Assembly: GCF_030316855.1 (NCBI RefSeq)
Contig: NZ_JASZYR010000009.1
Location: 149,860 to 213,859 of the forward strand
Origin: Variovorax sp. J22P240
GTDB lineage: Bacteria; Pseudomonadota; Gammaproteobacteria; Burkholderiales; Burkholderiaceae_C
DNA length: 64,000 nucleotides
Direction of reading: 5' to 3'
Made by a program: the position numbers and the translations under genes. The notes under the pieces were generated by a model. That model searched no databases, was not told where the DNA came from, and saw only the letters and a list, made by a program, of their open reading frames with translations. This document shows, one piece after another, positions 34,796 to 42,015 of the stretch (its first letter is position 1; the number at the start of each line of letters is the position of its first letter).

Positions 34796-35709
34796 TGGAC
34801 GGCATCGAAGCGCTCGACCTCAGCGCCCTCGCGCAGTTCAGGGCCAGTGCATTGCTGGCGGAGATCGACGTGGCTTCCACGTCTTCGCCCATCGGGTTGC
34901 TCCAGATCGAGCTCACGCGGATCGACCTCGACCGGCGCCAGCCGCGGCGCACGCTCAGCGAGGCCAGCCTTGCGGAACTGGCCGAGTCGATCCGCCTGCA
35001 TGGTGTGCTCGAGCCGATCTCGGTGCGCCCCCACGCCGACATCGCGGGCGGCTATGTCGTCAACCGCGGTGAGCGGCGCCTGCGCGCGAGTCGGATGGCG
35101 GGACTGGTGAGGATCCCGGCGTTCCTCGATGAGCGCATCGATCCCTATGCACAGGCCGTGGAGAACCTGCACCGCGAAGACATGTCTCCGTTCGACGTGG
35201 CGCTCTTCATTGCCGAGCGCGAGCACGAAGGGCACACCAGGGCGGAGATCGCCCGTCGCCTGGGCAAGCCGCGTTCCTTCGTCACCGAGATCGCAGCATT
35301 GATCGACGCCCCGGCCGCGGTGCGGCAAGCCTTCGAGGAAGGTCGACTGGGCGCCGACCTGCGCGTGTTGTACCGGTTGGCCGGCGCCCTCAAGGAGCGT
35401 CCGGAGCAGGTCGCTGCGGTGCTGGCCCAGGCGGGTCCGATCCGTCGCGCCGACGTGGACGCGCTGCTGGCAGTCGCGCGCCCGCAGCCGGCCGCTGCGG
35501 ACCGTTCGCCGGCCACCGTCCCGATCCGTGCCGGCGGCGTTGTCAGCGCGGGGCGCACGGTGCTCGTGGTCGAGCACAGCGGACGGCGCGGCTCGTTGCG
35601 CCTGAAGGCGCACGACAGGGACGTCGGCGAGGTGCACTTCGGCGATGGCAGCCGCACCCTGGTGCGGCTGGTCGAACTGAGGCCCCTGTGCTGGGCCACC
35701 GAGGAGTAG
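34795..35709 (+). CDS. parB: ParB/Spo0J (KorB-like) DNA-binding partition protein
   Basis: The 304-residue protein has the N-terminal ParB/Srx CTPase-type region, with RRTLSEASLAELAESIRLHG and the GERRLRAS box. The KorB-type HTH is HTRAEIARRLGKPRSFVTE at about residues 145-165. The C-terminal SH3-like part (RLKAHDRDVGEVHFGDG) is reminiscent of KorB. In IncP plasmids KorB acts both in partition and as a global repressor with KorA, and a KorA-like gene lies downstream. No parS site was identified. Confidence 0.88.
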   Translation: MDGIEALDLSALAQFRASALLAEIDVASTSSPIGLLQIELTRIDLDRRQPRRTLSEASLAELAESIRLHGVLEPISVRPHADIAGGYVVNRGERRLRASRMAGLVRIPAFLDERIDPYAQAVENLHREDMSPFDVALFIAEREHEGHTRAEIARRLGKPRSFVTEIAALIDAPAAVRQAFEEGRLGADLRVLYRLAGALKERPEQVAAVLAQAGPIRRADVDALLAVARPQPAAADRSPATVPIRAGGVVSAGRTVLVVEHSGRRGSLRLKAHDRDVGEVHFGDGSRTLVRLVELRPLCWATEE

Positions 35710-35713
35710 GCCC

Positions 35714-36070
35714 ATGAGTCGCTCCATGATCGATACCCGGGCGGCACGCGCTGCGAGAAGGTCTCGGCGCCTGGCTCGGCCGCTTGCGCTGAGGCTTCTG
35801 CTTGGCGTGTGCTTCGTGGCGCTGCAGCTGCTTCGCATCACCTGCTGCGCGCTGCTCGTGCTGATCGAGCCCGTGCTGCGCGCGACCTTGGTGCCGATCG
35901 CGTATTTGAGCTTTCTGGTGACGCTGATCTTCGGCTTCCTGATCGGCGATCCGCGCTTCCCGCGCTGGGGCATGCTCGGCTTCTCGGTCGGCACCCTGAT
36001 GCTCTATTGGCTATTCTTGGGCCTGATGAGCCTTTTCATGACCTTGCCCCCCGACCATGACTGTCGTTGA
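35714..36070 (+). CDS. Small membrane protein of the par operon, function unknown
   Basis: This 118-residue protein has an Arg-rich N terminus followed by three hydrophobic segments (LALRLLLGVCFVALQLLRIT; LVPIAYLSFLVTLIFGFLIG; WGMLGFSVGTLMLYWLFLGL). GAGGAG lies 7 bases before the ATG. It begins 4 bases after parB and overlaps the korA-like gene by 14 bases, so it is part of the operon. I do not recognise a family. Confidence 0.75.
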   Translation: MSRSMIDTRAARAARRSRRLARPLALRLLLGVCFVALQLLRITCCALLVLIEPVLRATLVPIAYLSFLVTLIFGFLIGDPRFPRWGMLGFSVGTLMLYWLFLGLMSLFMTLPPDHDCR

Positions 36071-36362
36071 CGAAGCGCTGCTGGAGCGTGTGGCGCGGGA
36101 GCGCCGATTCGATCCGCGCACGCTCGAGATCGCGCGGCGATTGTTCCTCGGCAACGATTCGGCCAAGATGCTGTCCACGGAGTACGGTGTGATTCACCAG
36201 CGCATCTATGCGATTCGTCGCATGGTGCAGGAAGCCGTCCAGAGCTATGGCCTTCCCGACGGATGGTCGGAAGTCACCTTGAGCGGTCCCGCGGACCTGG
36301 TGCGCGCAGCCAAAGCGCGGTTCGAGAGGCAGAAGCGTGCGCGGCTTCGCTCTGAGCAGTGA
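36057..36362 (+). CDS. KorA/TrfB-type transcriptional repressor
   Basis: The 101-residue protein has the length and layout of RK2 KorA (TrfB family). The N-terminal helices contain RTLEIARRLFLGND, the HTH is KMLSTEYGVIHQRIYAIRRM at about residues 37-56, and LPDGWSEVTLSGP corresponds to KorA's LPEGYARVT segment. KorA represses plasmid replication, partition and transfer operons at 12-bp palindromes. Here the tandem GCTATAGC element upstream of parA and the virB operon is a likely target. It is the last gene of the rightward par operon. Confidence 0.78.
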   Translation: MTVVDEALLERVARERRFDPRTLEIARRLFLGNDSAKMLSTEYGVIHQRIYAIRRMVQEAVQSYGLPDGWSEVTLSGPADLVRAAKARFERQKRARLRSEQ

Positions 36363-36670
36363 CGCGGGCTGCTGCGGCGACGCACCGGTCAGAGTTCTGG
36401 CGAGGACCCGAACCGCTTCCCTGGAGCGCTCGACAGCGATGACAAGCCGCTGCAACTCGATCCCGATGGGGCTGACGCTTCCTTCAATGCGGGCCGGCTG
36501 CGGGATGAACTCGACCACCGGCAACGTGCCATCCGATACCTCAGGGCCGACGCCCCTCACGATGACCAAGGCAGGGACGGGTGCCCGGCGCCTCGCTGGC
36601 GGACGCCTCGAACAGCTTGTCGACCGCTTGCACCGAGCGCCCGAAGCATTTCAGCGAGCGATGGACGTTT
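36363..36670. other. Intergenic stretch at the right end of the par operon
   Basis: No gene with a convincing start and ribosome site was found. A minus-strand frame at about 36385-36569 has a protein-like composition but runs on as antisense of the KorA-like gene, so it was not accepted. This could contain the right boundary of the conjugative module, but no repeat marks it. Confidence 0.4.
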
Positions 36671-37324
36671 CTACATGCCCATGATCGCGCCGAGCGTGCG
36701 TGCGAGGACGCCCTGAAACACCACCTTGCCGCCGACATAGGCCAGGCATATGCATTCGCCAGACGCCGGTACTTCGGGCTGGTGGTGCACCGTGTCGTCG
36801 GTCTCGTCGAAGTCTCCGGCCGCGAAGTGGTCGCGGCCATCGTGGAAGCGGCCGTACAGCACTTGCGTCAACTCCATGCCGGCGTGGGTGTGCATCGCCA
36901 GCTTCCGGCCGGCGCCGATGCGCAGCAGGAAGAGCTTGGCAGCCGGGTCTGCCGGCAGCGTCACGCGGCTCCAGCGCATACCGGGGCCGAGCCAGCGCCA
37001 AGGGGTCGCCACGCAGTCGCTCAGCGCCCGAGGCCACTGCATGCCTTCCGGTGGCCGAGGAAGGCGACCCTCGGTCTGCGTCGCGGCCGGCGCGCGTTGC
37101 GGCGCGTCGATGGCCGCCATCGTGCGGGCCAGCGCGTCGGGCGACAGCGTTTCGGGCGCCAGGTTTTCGAGCAGCGCGCCGCCCGCGGCCTCCAGCACCT
37201 GGAGGCGATCGCGGCAATGCGCGCATGTTTCGACGTGGCTGGCCGTGAGGACGGCCACGCCGCTCGTCAGGTTGCCGGCCGCCAGGCCAAGCAGCAGATC
37301 GTCCGCTGGATGATGTTGGGTCAT
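36671..37324 (-). CDS. ChrR-type zinc anti-sigma factor with cupin domain
   Basis: This 217-residue cytoplasmic protein has the ZAS zinc motif HVETCAHC (Hx3Cx2C) at about residues 30-37. The C-terminal ChrR cupin domain has metal ligands visible in MHTHAGMELTQVL and VHHQPEV. In Rhodobacter, ChrR holds an ECF sigma factor and releases it on singlet oxygen or peroxide stress, a process needing the cupin domain. It overlaps the sigma gene by ATGA and is translated after it, as in known pairs. Confidence 0.88.
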   Translation of the reverse strand: MTQHHPADDLLLGLAAGNLTSGVAVLTASHVETCAHCRDRLQVLEAAGGALLENLAPETLSPDALARTMAAIDAPQRAPAATQTEGRLPRPPEGMQWPRALSDCVATPWRWLGPGMRWSRVTLPADPAAKLFLLRIGAGRKLAMHTHAGMELTQVLYGRFHDGRDHFAAGDFDETDDTVHHQPEVPASGECICLAYVGGKVVFQGVLARTLGAIMGM

Positions 37325-37881
37325 GATTCGATGCCGTTGAGCAGCCGGCGCAGTTGGTTCACGGCGAGTCGAACGCGCGACTTGACGGTGCCGAGCGGTA
37401 TTCCGAGTTCCGCGGCGATGCGTGCATGAGGCCGTTCTTCAAAAAAGGAAAGGCGCAGCACCAGCGCCTGTTCTTCGGGCAAGCGGGCCATGGCCACGCG
37501 AACCCGCGATTCGCGCTCCCGTGCGAGCACATGTTCGTCGAGCGCGGGCTGGGTGTCCGCCTGGGCTTCGGCATCCTCCTCGGCCCCGTAGACCAGCCGG
37601 GCGTCCTGCCGCCGAAAGTAGTCCACGCGCAGGTTGCGGGCGATGGTGAAGATCCAGGTGGATACGCTGGCGCGTTCCGGATCGAAGGTGGACGCCCTGC
37701 GCCACACGTTGACCATCGTCTCCTGGGTGATCTCCTCGGCCAGGGCGTCGCCCGTGCCGCCGAGGATCAGATAGGCCTTGACGCGCGGGGCGAAGTGCTT
37801 GAAGAGCACGGCGAATGCCTGCCGGTCGGATTCGACAGCCACGGCCCGCGCCAGGCCGGTCAATTCTTCGCTGGTCGGCAT
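37321..37881 (-). CDS. ECF RNA polymerase sigma factor, RpoE/ChrR-linked type
   Basis: The protein of about 186 residues has sigma region 2 (ITQETMVNVWRRASTFDPER, followed by STWIFTIARNLRVDYFRR) and region 4 (PEEQALVLRLSFFEERPHARIAAELGIPLG, split by the usual linker). It is the partner of the downstream ChrR anti-sigma gene. The start at 37881 (MPTSEEL) begins the family similarity. The frame stays open to 37980 and a longer N terminus cannot be excluded. Target genes, often photolyase- or cfa-type, are not adjacent. Confidence 0.85.
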   Translation of the reverse strand: MPTSEELTGLARAVAVESDRQAFAVLFKHFAPRVKAYLILGGTGDALAEEITQETMVNVWRRASTFDPERASVSTWIFTIARNLRVDYFRRQDARLVYGAEEDAEAQADTQPALDEHVLARERESRVRVAMARLPEEQALVLRLSFFEERPHARIAAELGIPLGTVKSRVRLAVNQLRRLLNGIES

Positions 37882-38176
37882 GGCCTTCCGATGGGAATGG
37901 GTAGTCACGATCGACAGCCGTGAGGAGCGTTGCGCTGCGATCTGCGAGGCCGACATCGATGGCTGTGCAGCAGGTTCCATATGCAGCTGGTACGGTCCGC
38001 GCGGGAAATTAGATCACAGCACGACGTGCAGACGAATGAATCCGTCCGGGGCCCGGGCGGCCAGAGGTGGCAGCGACACCCGGCAGCCGGACGATCGGCC
38101 CCCGAGCCTTGCCGCCCGGCCCGAAAGGCGTGATCGTCGAGCTCCGTTGCGCGACGCCGGTTGCGGAGGCGGTTGA

Positions 38177-39202
38177 CTAGATGACGTCCTGGGGGGCGGC
38201 CACGACCCGGTGGTACCTGGCCATGGCCTCGGGCTCGACACCGAGCCAGCGCGCGACCTGCTCGCTGTCGGCTCCGCGTCGGAGCTGACGCAGCGCGAAC
38301 GTGTGCCGCAAGCGAAACGACCCGCCGTCGGCGGCATCGAGCCCCGCCTCGTCGAGCACCTGCTTGGCTGCCTTGTAGTGGGACTCCTTGCTCCAGGCCT
38401 TGCCGCTGCGGGTGGAGGGAAAGAGAAAGTGGCCCTCGATGCGCGCGTCGGCGCGCACCCGCAGCCAATGTTGCAGCAGATCTCCGGCCCACGGCGCGAT
38501 CGGCGCTTCGCGCGCCGGCGAGTTGCCGTTGCCCGGAACCGCCACCTTCCAAGGCCGCTCGCGCACGCGTCCGCCCTGCGAGGTCGGTCCATCGAGCGTC
38601 AGCACGCGCACGTCGCCCGGGGTCAGCCCGGCGCCCAACTGCAGTGCGACGGCCGCGCGGTTTCGGACCTCCTGCCAGCTGAACGACGCCTGCGCGGCCC
38701 GCCTTTCTTCCGACAGGTGCGGCCGTGGCCGTGCGTGCGACAGAAAGATGATCAGTTGCTTGGTCTCGGACACCGACAGGAATTCCGGCAACGGATCCGA
38801 GGCCGCGGCTTCTGCGTAGCGGATCTCGGGATTGGCGGCGATCCAATCGGCCGCGACCGTGTTGACGGGGGTGTCCGTGACGGCCGCGTGGTGGCGCAGG
38901 ACACGATCGATGAGCCGCAGCAGACGCAAGGCGTGGCGCGGGGACAGCGACAGGTCCGAACTCTTCATGCCATAGCGCTCGGCCTGGAAGGCCTGGAGAT
39001 CGCGCGCGTCGAGCGCCTCCAGCGTGACGGCAGGCGACTGGCCGAGGCACCACGCAGCAAAGGCCCCCCACATGTCCCGATAGACCTCGACCGAGGACGC
39101 CAGCCGCAGCGAGCCCTGCGCCTGCTGGTCATGCAGCCAGCGCTCGAAGGCCAGGCGATGGCCTTCGCGGGGGGCATCTTCGAAGAGGGGAAGTGACGTC
39201 AT
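38177..39202 (-). CDS. Tyrosine recombinase / phage-type integrase
   Basis: The 341-residue protein has an N-terminal SAM-like core-binding domain (about residues 15-115) and a C-terminal catalytic domain. The first catalytic Arg lies in GLTPGDVRVLTLDG. The RLRHTFALRQL box is present, but the usual first histidine of HxLRH is Phe. The nucleophilic Tyr is in EAMARYHRVV. The ATG at 39202 lies inside a 14-bp sequence repeated at 45521. It could integrate the adjacent element or be resident. Confidence 0.83.
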   Translation of the reverse strand: MTSLPLFEDAPREGHRLAFERWLHDQQAQGSLRLASSVEVYRDMWGAFAAWCLGQSPAVTLEALDARDLQAFQAERYGMKSSDLSLSPRHALRLLRLIDRVLRHHAAVTDTPVNTVAADWIAANPEIRYAEAAASDPLPEFLSVSETKQLIIFLSHARPRPHLSEERRAAQASFSWQEVRNRAAVALQLGAGLTPGDVRVLTLDGPTSQGGRVRERPWKVAVPGNGNSPAREAPIAPWAGDLLQHWLRVRADARIEGHFLFPSTRSGKAWSKESHYKAAKQVLDEAGLDAADGGSFRLRHTFALRQLRRGADSEQVARWLGVEPEAMARYHRVVAAPQDVI

Positions 39203-39213
39203 AAATACACTAA
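39200..39213 (+). repeat. 14-bp direct repeat, copy 1, at the integrase start
   Basis: CATAAATACACTAA occurs here and again at 45521-45534. The first three bases are the complement of the integrase start codon. It could be an attachment core or a shared promoter-like element. Confidence 0.5.
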
Positions 39214-39292
39214 CGGCACGGGTTGGTGTTTCCTGACTTTGGAGGAGGTTTTAGTAGGGTGAGGGAGTGGCGATCTGGATGCCGTTAGTGTA
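39206..39292. repeat. 13-bp inverted repeat flanking 61 bases upstream of the integrase
   Basis: TACACTAACGGCA at 39206-39218 is matched exactly by its reverse complement at 39280-39292. The left arm overlaps the direct repeat at the integrase start. Arms this long are unexpected by chance and could be recombinase core sites or an operator for autoregulation. Confidence 0.5.
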
Positions 39293-39660
39293 ATTGACGT
39301 GGGTGTCCAGCATGACTTCCTCCTGCCGCTGCTCGAAGTCGCTGCCTGGGGCTCCTTGCGCTCGACTCTGAGGAAGCACTCGAACGGCACGCTCATGCGC
39401 TCGGGATCGATCTCGGTCACGTAGAGGCAGAAGCAGATCGCCGAGCGGGCGGCGCCCCTGGCCCTGGCACGGGATGCCTCCGCTCGCACGCCCAGCGCAC
39501 GATGCCTCCACCCATCAGGAAGTAGGCCTCGTACTCGAGCTGCCGGATGGCGCGTGCGAATGCAGGCACCGGAGACGCAGCATTCGTCGGTGAGCGCGAA
39601 CGCGGTGAAGAGCTCGGCGGCGCCGACCGACCAGGAAGCTGTGCTTGGAGCGGGATAGCA
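39251..39660 (-). pseudogene. Degraded gene with at least two frameshifts, family not recognised
   Basis: Three protein-like segments follow each other on the minus strand in different frames: IRQLEYEAYFLMGGGIVRWA (near 39520), then ICFCLYVTEIDPERMS with VPFECFLRVERKE (near 39400), then EEVMLDTHVNYTNGIQI ending in a stop at 39251. Joined, they read like the end of one soluble protein. I cannot name the family. The alternative is that the segments are coincidental open stretches. Confidence 0.4.
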
Positions 39661-39689
39661 TTTCGCGTGGAGCGGCGGGGTGTCGAGCA

Positions 39690-39709
39690 TACTGGATAAC
39701 AGTACAGTA
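39690..39709 (+). promoter_or_regulatory. LexA (SOS) box, distal copy upstream of the SRAP operon
   Basis: TACTGG-N8-ACAGTA differs from the TACTGT-N8-ACAGTA consensus at one position. It lies 46 bases upstream of an identical-pattern box, a spacing of about four and a half helical turns. Confidence 0.7.
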
Positions 39710-39725
39710 TTTAACGCGGCAGGTC

Positions 39726-39755
39726 TCGACAACAATACTGGTTGTGCGTACAGTA
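39726..39755 (+). promoter_or_regulatory. SOS promoter with proximal LexA box for the SRAP operon
   Basis: A second LexA box, TACTGG-N8-ACAGTA, occupies 39736-39755. It overlaps a promoter with TCGACA at 39726-39731 (-35), a 17-base spacer and TACAGT at 39749-39754 (-10). The predicted start point falls at or next to the ATG at 39762, and no Shine-Dalgarno is present, so the transcript may be leaderless. LexA binding here would block RNA polymerase directly. Confidence 0.65.
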
Positions 39756-39761
39756 CTCTAC

Positions 39762-39968
39762 ATGGACCCTGTCGCCGCCGAGATCTGGATCGCTGCGTGT
39801 GCACACGAGCTGCACCGGCGCTGGCGCACGGTGGATCCAGAGCAGCTCGACGAGATCGCGGCCGACCTCTGGGACGACGAACGCCTGCGCGCCATGTCGC
39901 CCGTGTCGGCGGCTGTCGAATGGCTGGCCCCGGTGGCGCATGAACCGAGGCCCCGCACAATGCGCTGA
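39762..39968 (+). CDS. Small SOS-operon protein, function unknown
   Basis: This 68-residue acidic protein begins MDPVAAEIWIAACAHELHRR and contains DPEQLDEIAADLWDDERLRA. It has no signal or membrane segment. It starts 7 bases after a LexA box and its stop codon shares a base with the SRAP start (TGATG), so the two are translationally coupled. I do not recognise a family. Its place suggests a helper or regulator in DNA damage repair. Confidence 0.65.
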   Translation: MDPVAAEIWIAACAHELHRRWRTVDPEQLDEIAADLWDDERLRAMSPVSAAVEWLAPVAHEPRPRTMR

Positions 39969-40726
39969 TGTGCAGCCACTATCAAGCGGAAAAGCGCCGC
40001 AGGCAGATCGAGAAACACTTCGGCATCCGGTTGCCGCCCGACTGGGAGCCGCCGCCCGGCGGCCTGCACATCTACCCGACGCAGATGGCGCCGTTCATTC
40101 GCCGGCCGCCCGAGCGCGAGTCGGGCGACGAGGCGGTGCCGGACTTCGAACTGGTCGAGGGGCATTTCGGTCTGTTGCCCGGTTTCGCCAAGGAGGTCCG
40201 GTACGGCGTCAACACGTACAACGCGCGCACCGAGACTGTCCGCGAACTTGCGAGCTTCAAGAACGCCTGGGCTAAGCCGCGGCACTGCATCGTGCCGTGC
40301 GAGGCGATCTACGAGCCGGACTGGCGCAGCGGCCAGTTTGTGCCGACGCGCTTCACGGCCGCCAACGACGAGACGCTCGGCGTGGCTGGTCTCTGGTCGC
40401 CGTGGAAGAACCCCGAAACCGCCGAGTGGGAGTTGAGCTTCGCGATGCTCACGATCAACGCCGACACGCATCCGCTCTTCAGGCTCATGCACCGGCCCGA
40501 CTTGAAGCGCCCGCCGGAGATGCAGGACAAGCGCATGGTCGTGATCCTGCCGCAGGCGCAGTACGGCGAGTGGCTCGATGCACCGCCCGAGCGCTCGATG
40601 GAGTTCATGCGGAAGTTTCCGGCCGAGCGCCTGGGTATGGTGGCCGAACCGCTGCCGCCGAAGGAGCCCAAGCCGAAACCTGCCCGGGCGAGGAAGGCGC
40701 CGCCGGAAGAGCCTTCGCTTTTCTGA
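39968..40726 (+). CDS. yedK: SOS response-associated peptidase (SRAP/YedK, HMCES family)
   Basis: The 252-residue protein starts MCSHYQ. Cys2 becomes N-terminal after Met removal and forms the thiazolidine crosslink with abasic sites in single-stranded DNA. Other SRAP residues are visible: Asn in TYNARTET, Glu in CIVPCEAIYEPDW, and His in INADTHPLFRLMHRP. The C terminus is a Lys/Pro-rich tail. It shields abasic sites at stalled forks. Two LexA boxes precede the operon, agreeing with SOS control. Confidence 0.92.
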   Translation: MCSHYQAEKRRRQIEKHFGIRLPPDWEPPPGGLHIYPTQMAPFIRRPPERESGDEAVPDFELVEGHFGLLPGFAKEVRYGVNTYNARTETVRELASFKNAWAKPRHCIVPCEAIYEPDWRSGQFVPTRFTAANDETLGVAGLWSPWKNPETAEWELSFAMLTINADTHPLFRLMHRPDLKRPPEMQDKRMVVILPQAQYGEWLDAPPERSMEFMRKFPAERLGMVAEPLPPKEPKPKPARARKAPPEEPSLF

Positions 40727-40731
40727 TTGTT

Positions 40732-40929
40732 GCAGGAGACCTTCTGCCGATCGGCCTGGCGTTCTACCCCGGCGAGCAGTTGCGCTTCGTCGTCAGTTCC
40801 CGCCATCTCCTCGGCACCCTCATGCCAGCCATTGAAGAGTACGTGCGCGCCAACAGTGGCCAGCACGTCATCCATACCGGGGGCGAGCACGCGTCGTACC
40901 TTCAGTTGCCCGTCCAGCTTCGGCCGTAA
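40732..40929 (+). pseudogene. C-terminal remnant of a CocE/NonD-type X-Pro dipeptidyl-peptidase hydrolase
   Basis: About 65 codons match the last part of the PepX C-terminal beta domain of CocE/NonD hydrolases: GLAFYPGEQLRFVVSS, then GQHVIHTGGEHASYLQLPV before the stop. The alpha/beta hydrolase core with the catalytic triad is absent, and the fragment directly follows the SRAP gene. It is a truncated relic, probably from recombination or deletion at this site. Confidence 0.6.
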
Positions 40930-41109
40930 AGGTAGCGACACGCGTCACGCCAGCAAGAGACGCAAAGCGGCCGCCGACCGGATGCTGCAGGGTCTCTCAG
41001 ACAACTACTGGGGATGGATGTCGGCAAGGCGAATGGAGCGTGAGCTGAGGAGAGAGATGCAGAACCAGGCTGCGGCGCTTGCTCGGTAGCAGCAAACCAC
41101 CAGTCTCGA

Positions 41110-41649
41110 CTATCGCTTCGGAGCACGAGTGATGCGCAGGATATGGTGTTCCCTGAATTCGAAGTCCGGAACATCCAGGTCGGCCATCTGCAGCAGCTGC
41201 GCGTCCTGGTCCGCGTATTGCTTGATCGCGCGGCCAGCGTAGTCCCATTCGCCAAAGCGGCATGGATCGCGATAGCCGCCTTGCCACGGGCGCACTGGGG
41301 CGTAGCGGTCCGCGCCCTTGGGCACGTGTTCGACCTCGCATCCGTCGGCCGGGTTGAGCAGGGAGTAGACGAAGAACGACGGACGCTCGGCCGCGATCGG
41401 ACGCTGGTTCCAGGTGTGGACCGTTTGCGCCTGAAGATCATCGAGCATCACATCGGTGGTTCGAACGAGAGCCAGCGGTGTACGTTGGAAGGTGTAGAAC
41501 TTCGGGCTGCCAGTCGGAACCTCCGTCAGGTCGATGTCCAGGTAGGCAGCTTCCTTGCGTTCCATCCCCGTCATCCAATAGACGAAGGCAATCCAGGCAC
41601 CCGTGGTGACCAGGAAGGCGATCACAAGCAGAACGCGACGGAGGGTCAT
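41110..41649 (-). CDS. Membrane-anchored periplasmic protein, possibly Rieske-like fold
   Basis: This 179-residue protein has an N-terminal anchor (VLLVIAFLVTTGAWIAFVYW) and a periplasmic domain with TFQRTPLALVRTTDVMLDDL and FGEWDYAGRAIKQYADQ. Cysteines lie in PADGCEVEHVPKG and YRDPCRFGEWD. The C-x(n)-H spacing does not form a classical Rieske CxH pair, so cofactor binding is uncertain. The start at 41649 was chosen because it begins the hydrophobic anchor. It stands alone, with unclear function. Confidence 0.6.
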   Translation of the reverse strand: MTLRRVLLVIAFLVTTGAWIAFVYWMTGMERKEAAYLDIDLTEVPTGSPKFYTFQRTPLALVRTTDVMLDDLQAQTVHTWNQRPIAAERPSFFVYSLLNPADGCEVEHVPKGADRYAPVRPWQGGYRDPCRFGEWDYAGRAIKQYADQDAQLLQMADLDVPDFEFREHHILRITRAPKR

Positions 41650-42015
41650 TTCGTATCGAGGGAAGTCAGCAAGAAGATGAAGCCTTGAGGACTGGATCGG
41701 GCTCCGCGTCCATGAAAAGGATGATCCCACGCTGCTCTGCGTGAGCGACTGCTTCTGAATGTCGCGAACCGGCGTTCCGGGCCCGAACTTCCGCTTCGAT
41801 GGCTAAGAGATCGGACGTTCGATCCTTTGAAGGCACGGCGCCAGAGCGCAAGCATTCGGGCTATGACTGCAATACCTTGGGACCGGAAGTCGATACCAAG
41901 GTGTCCTTCGCCATTGAGCGCCCGGAGTCGGCCCCACACCATGAATTCACGCTACTGAAGGGAAGGACAGCCACCGCTGCTGCATTGCGGCCCTCCAAGC
42001 CGATGCTGCAATGAA
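41650..42015. other. Intergenic stretch without a supported gene
   Basis: Short open frames on both strands lack ribosome sites and family features. No repeat, terminator or promoter stood out. Confidence 0.4.

Noticed and set aside
36385..36569. Minus-strand frame beyond the KorA-like gene
   Set aside because: It continues as antisense of that gene and has no ribosome site.
41110..41649. A Rieske iron-sulfur protein
   Set aside because: The two CxH pairs needed for a Rieske cluster are not present.
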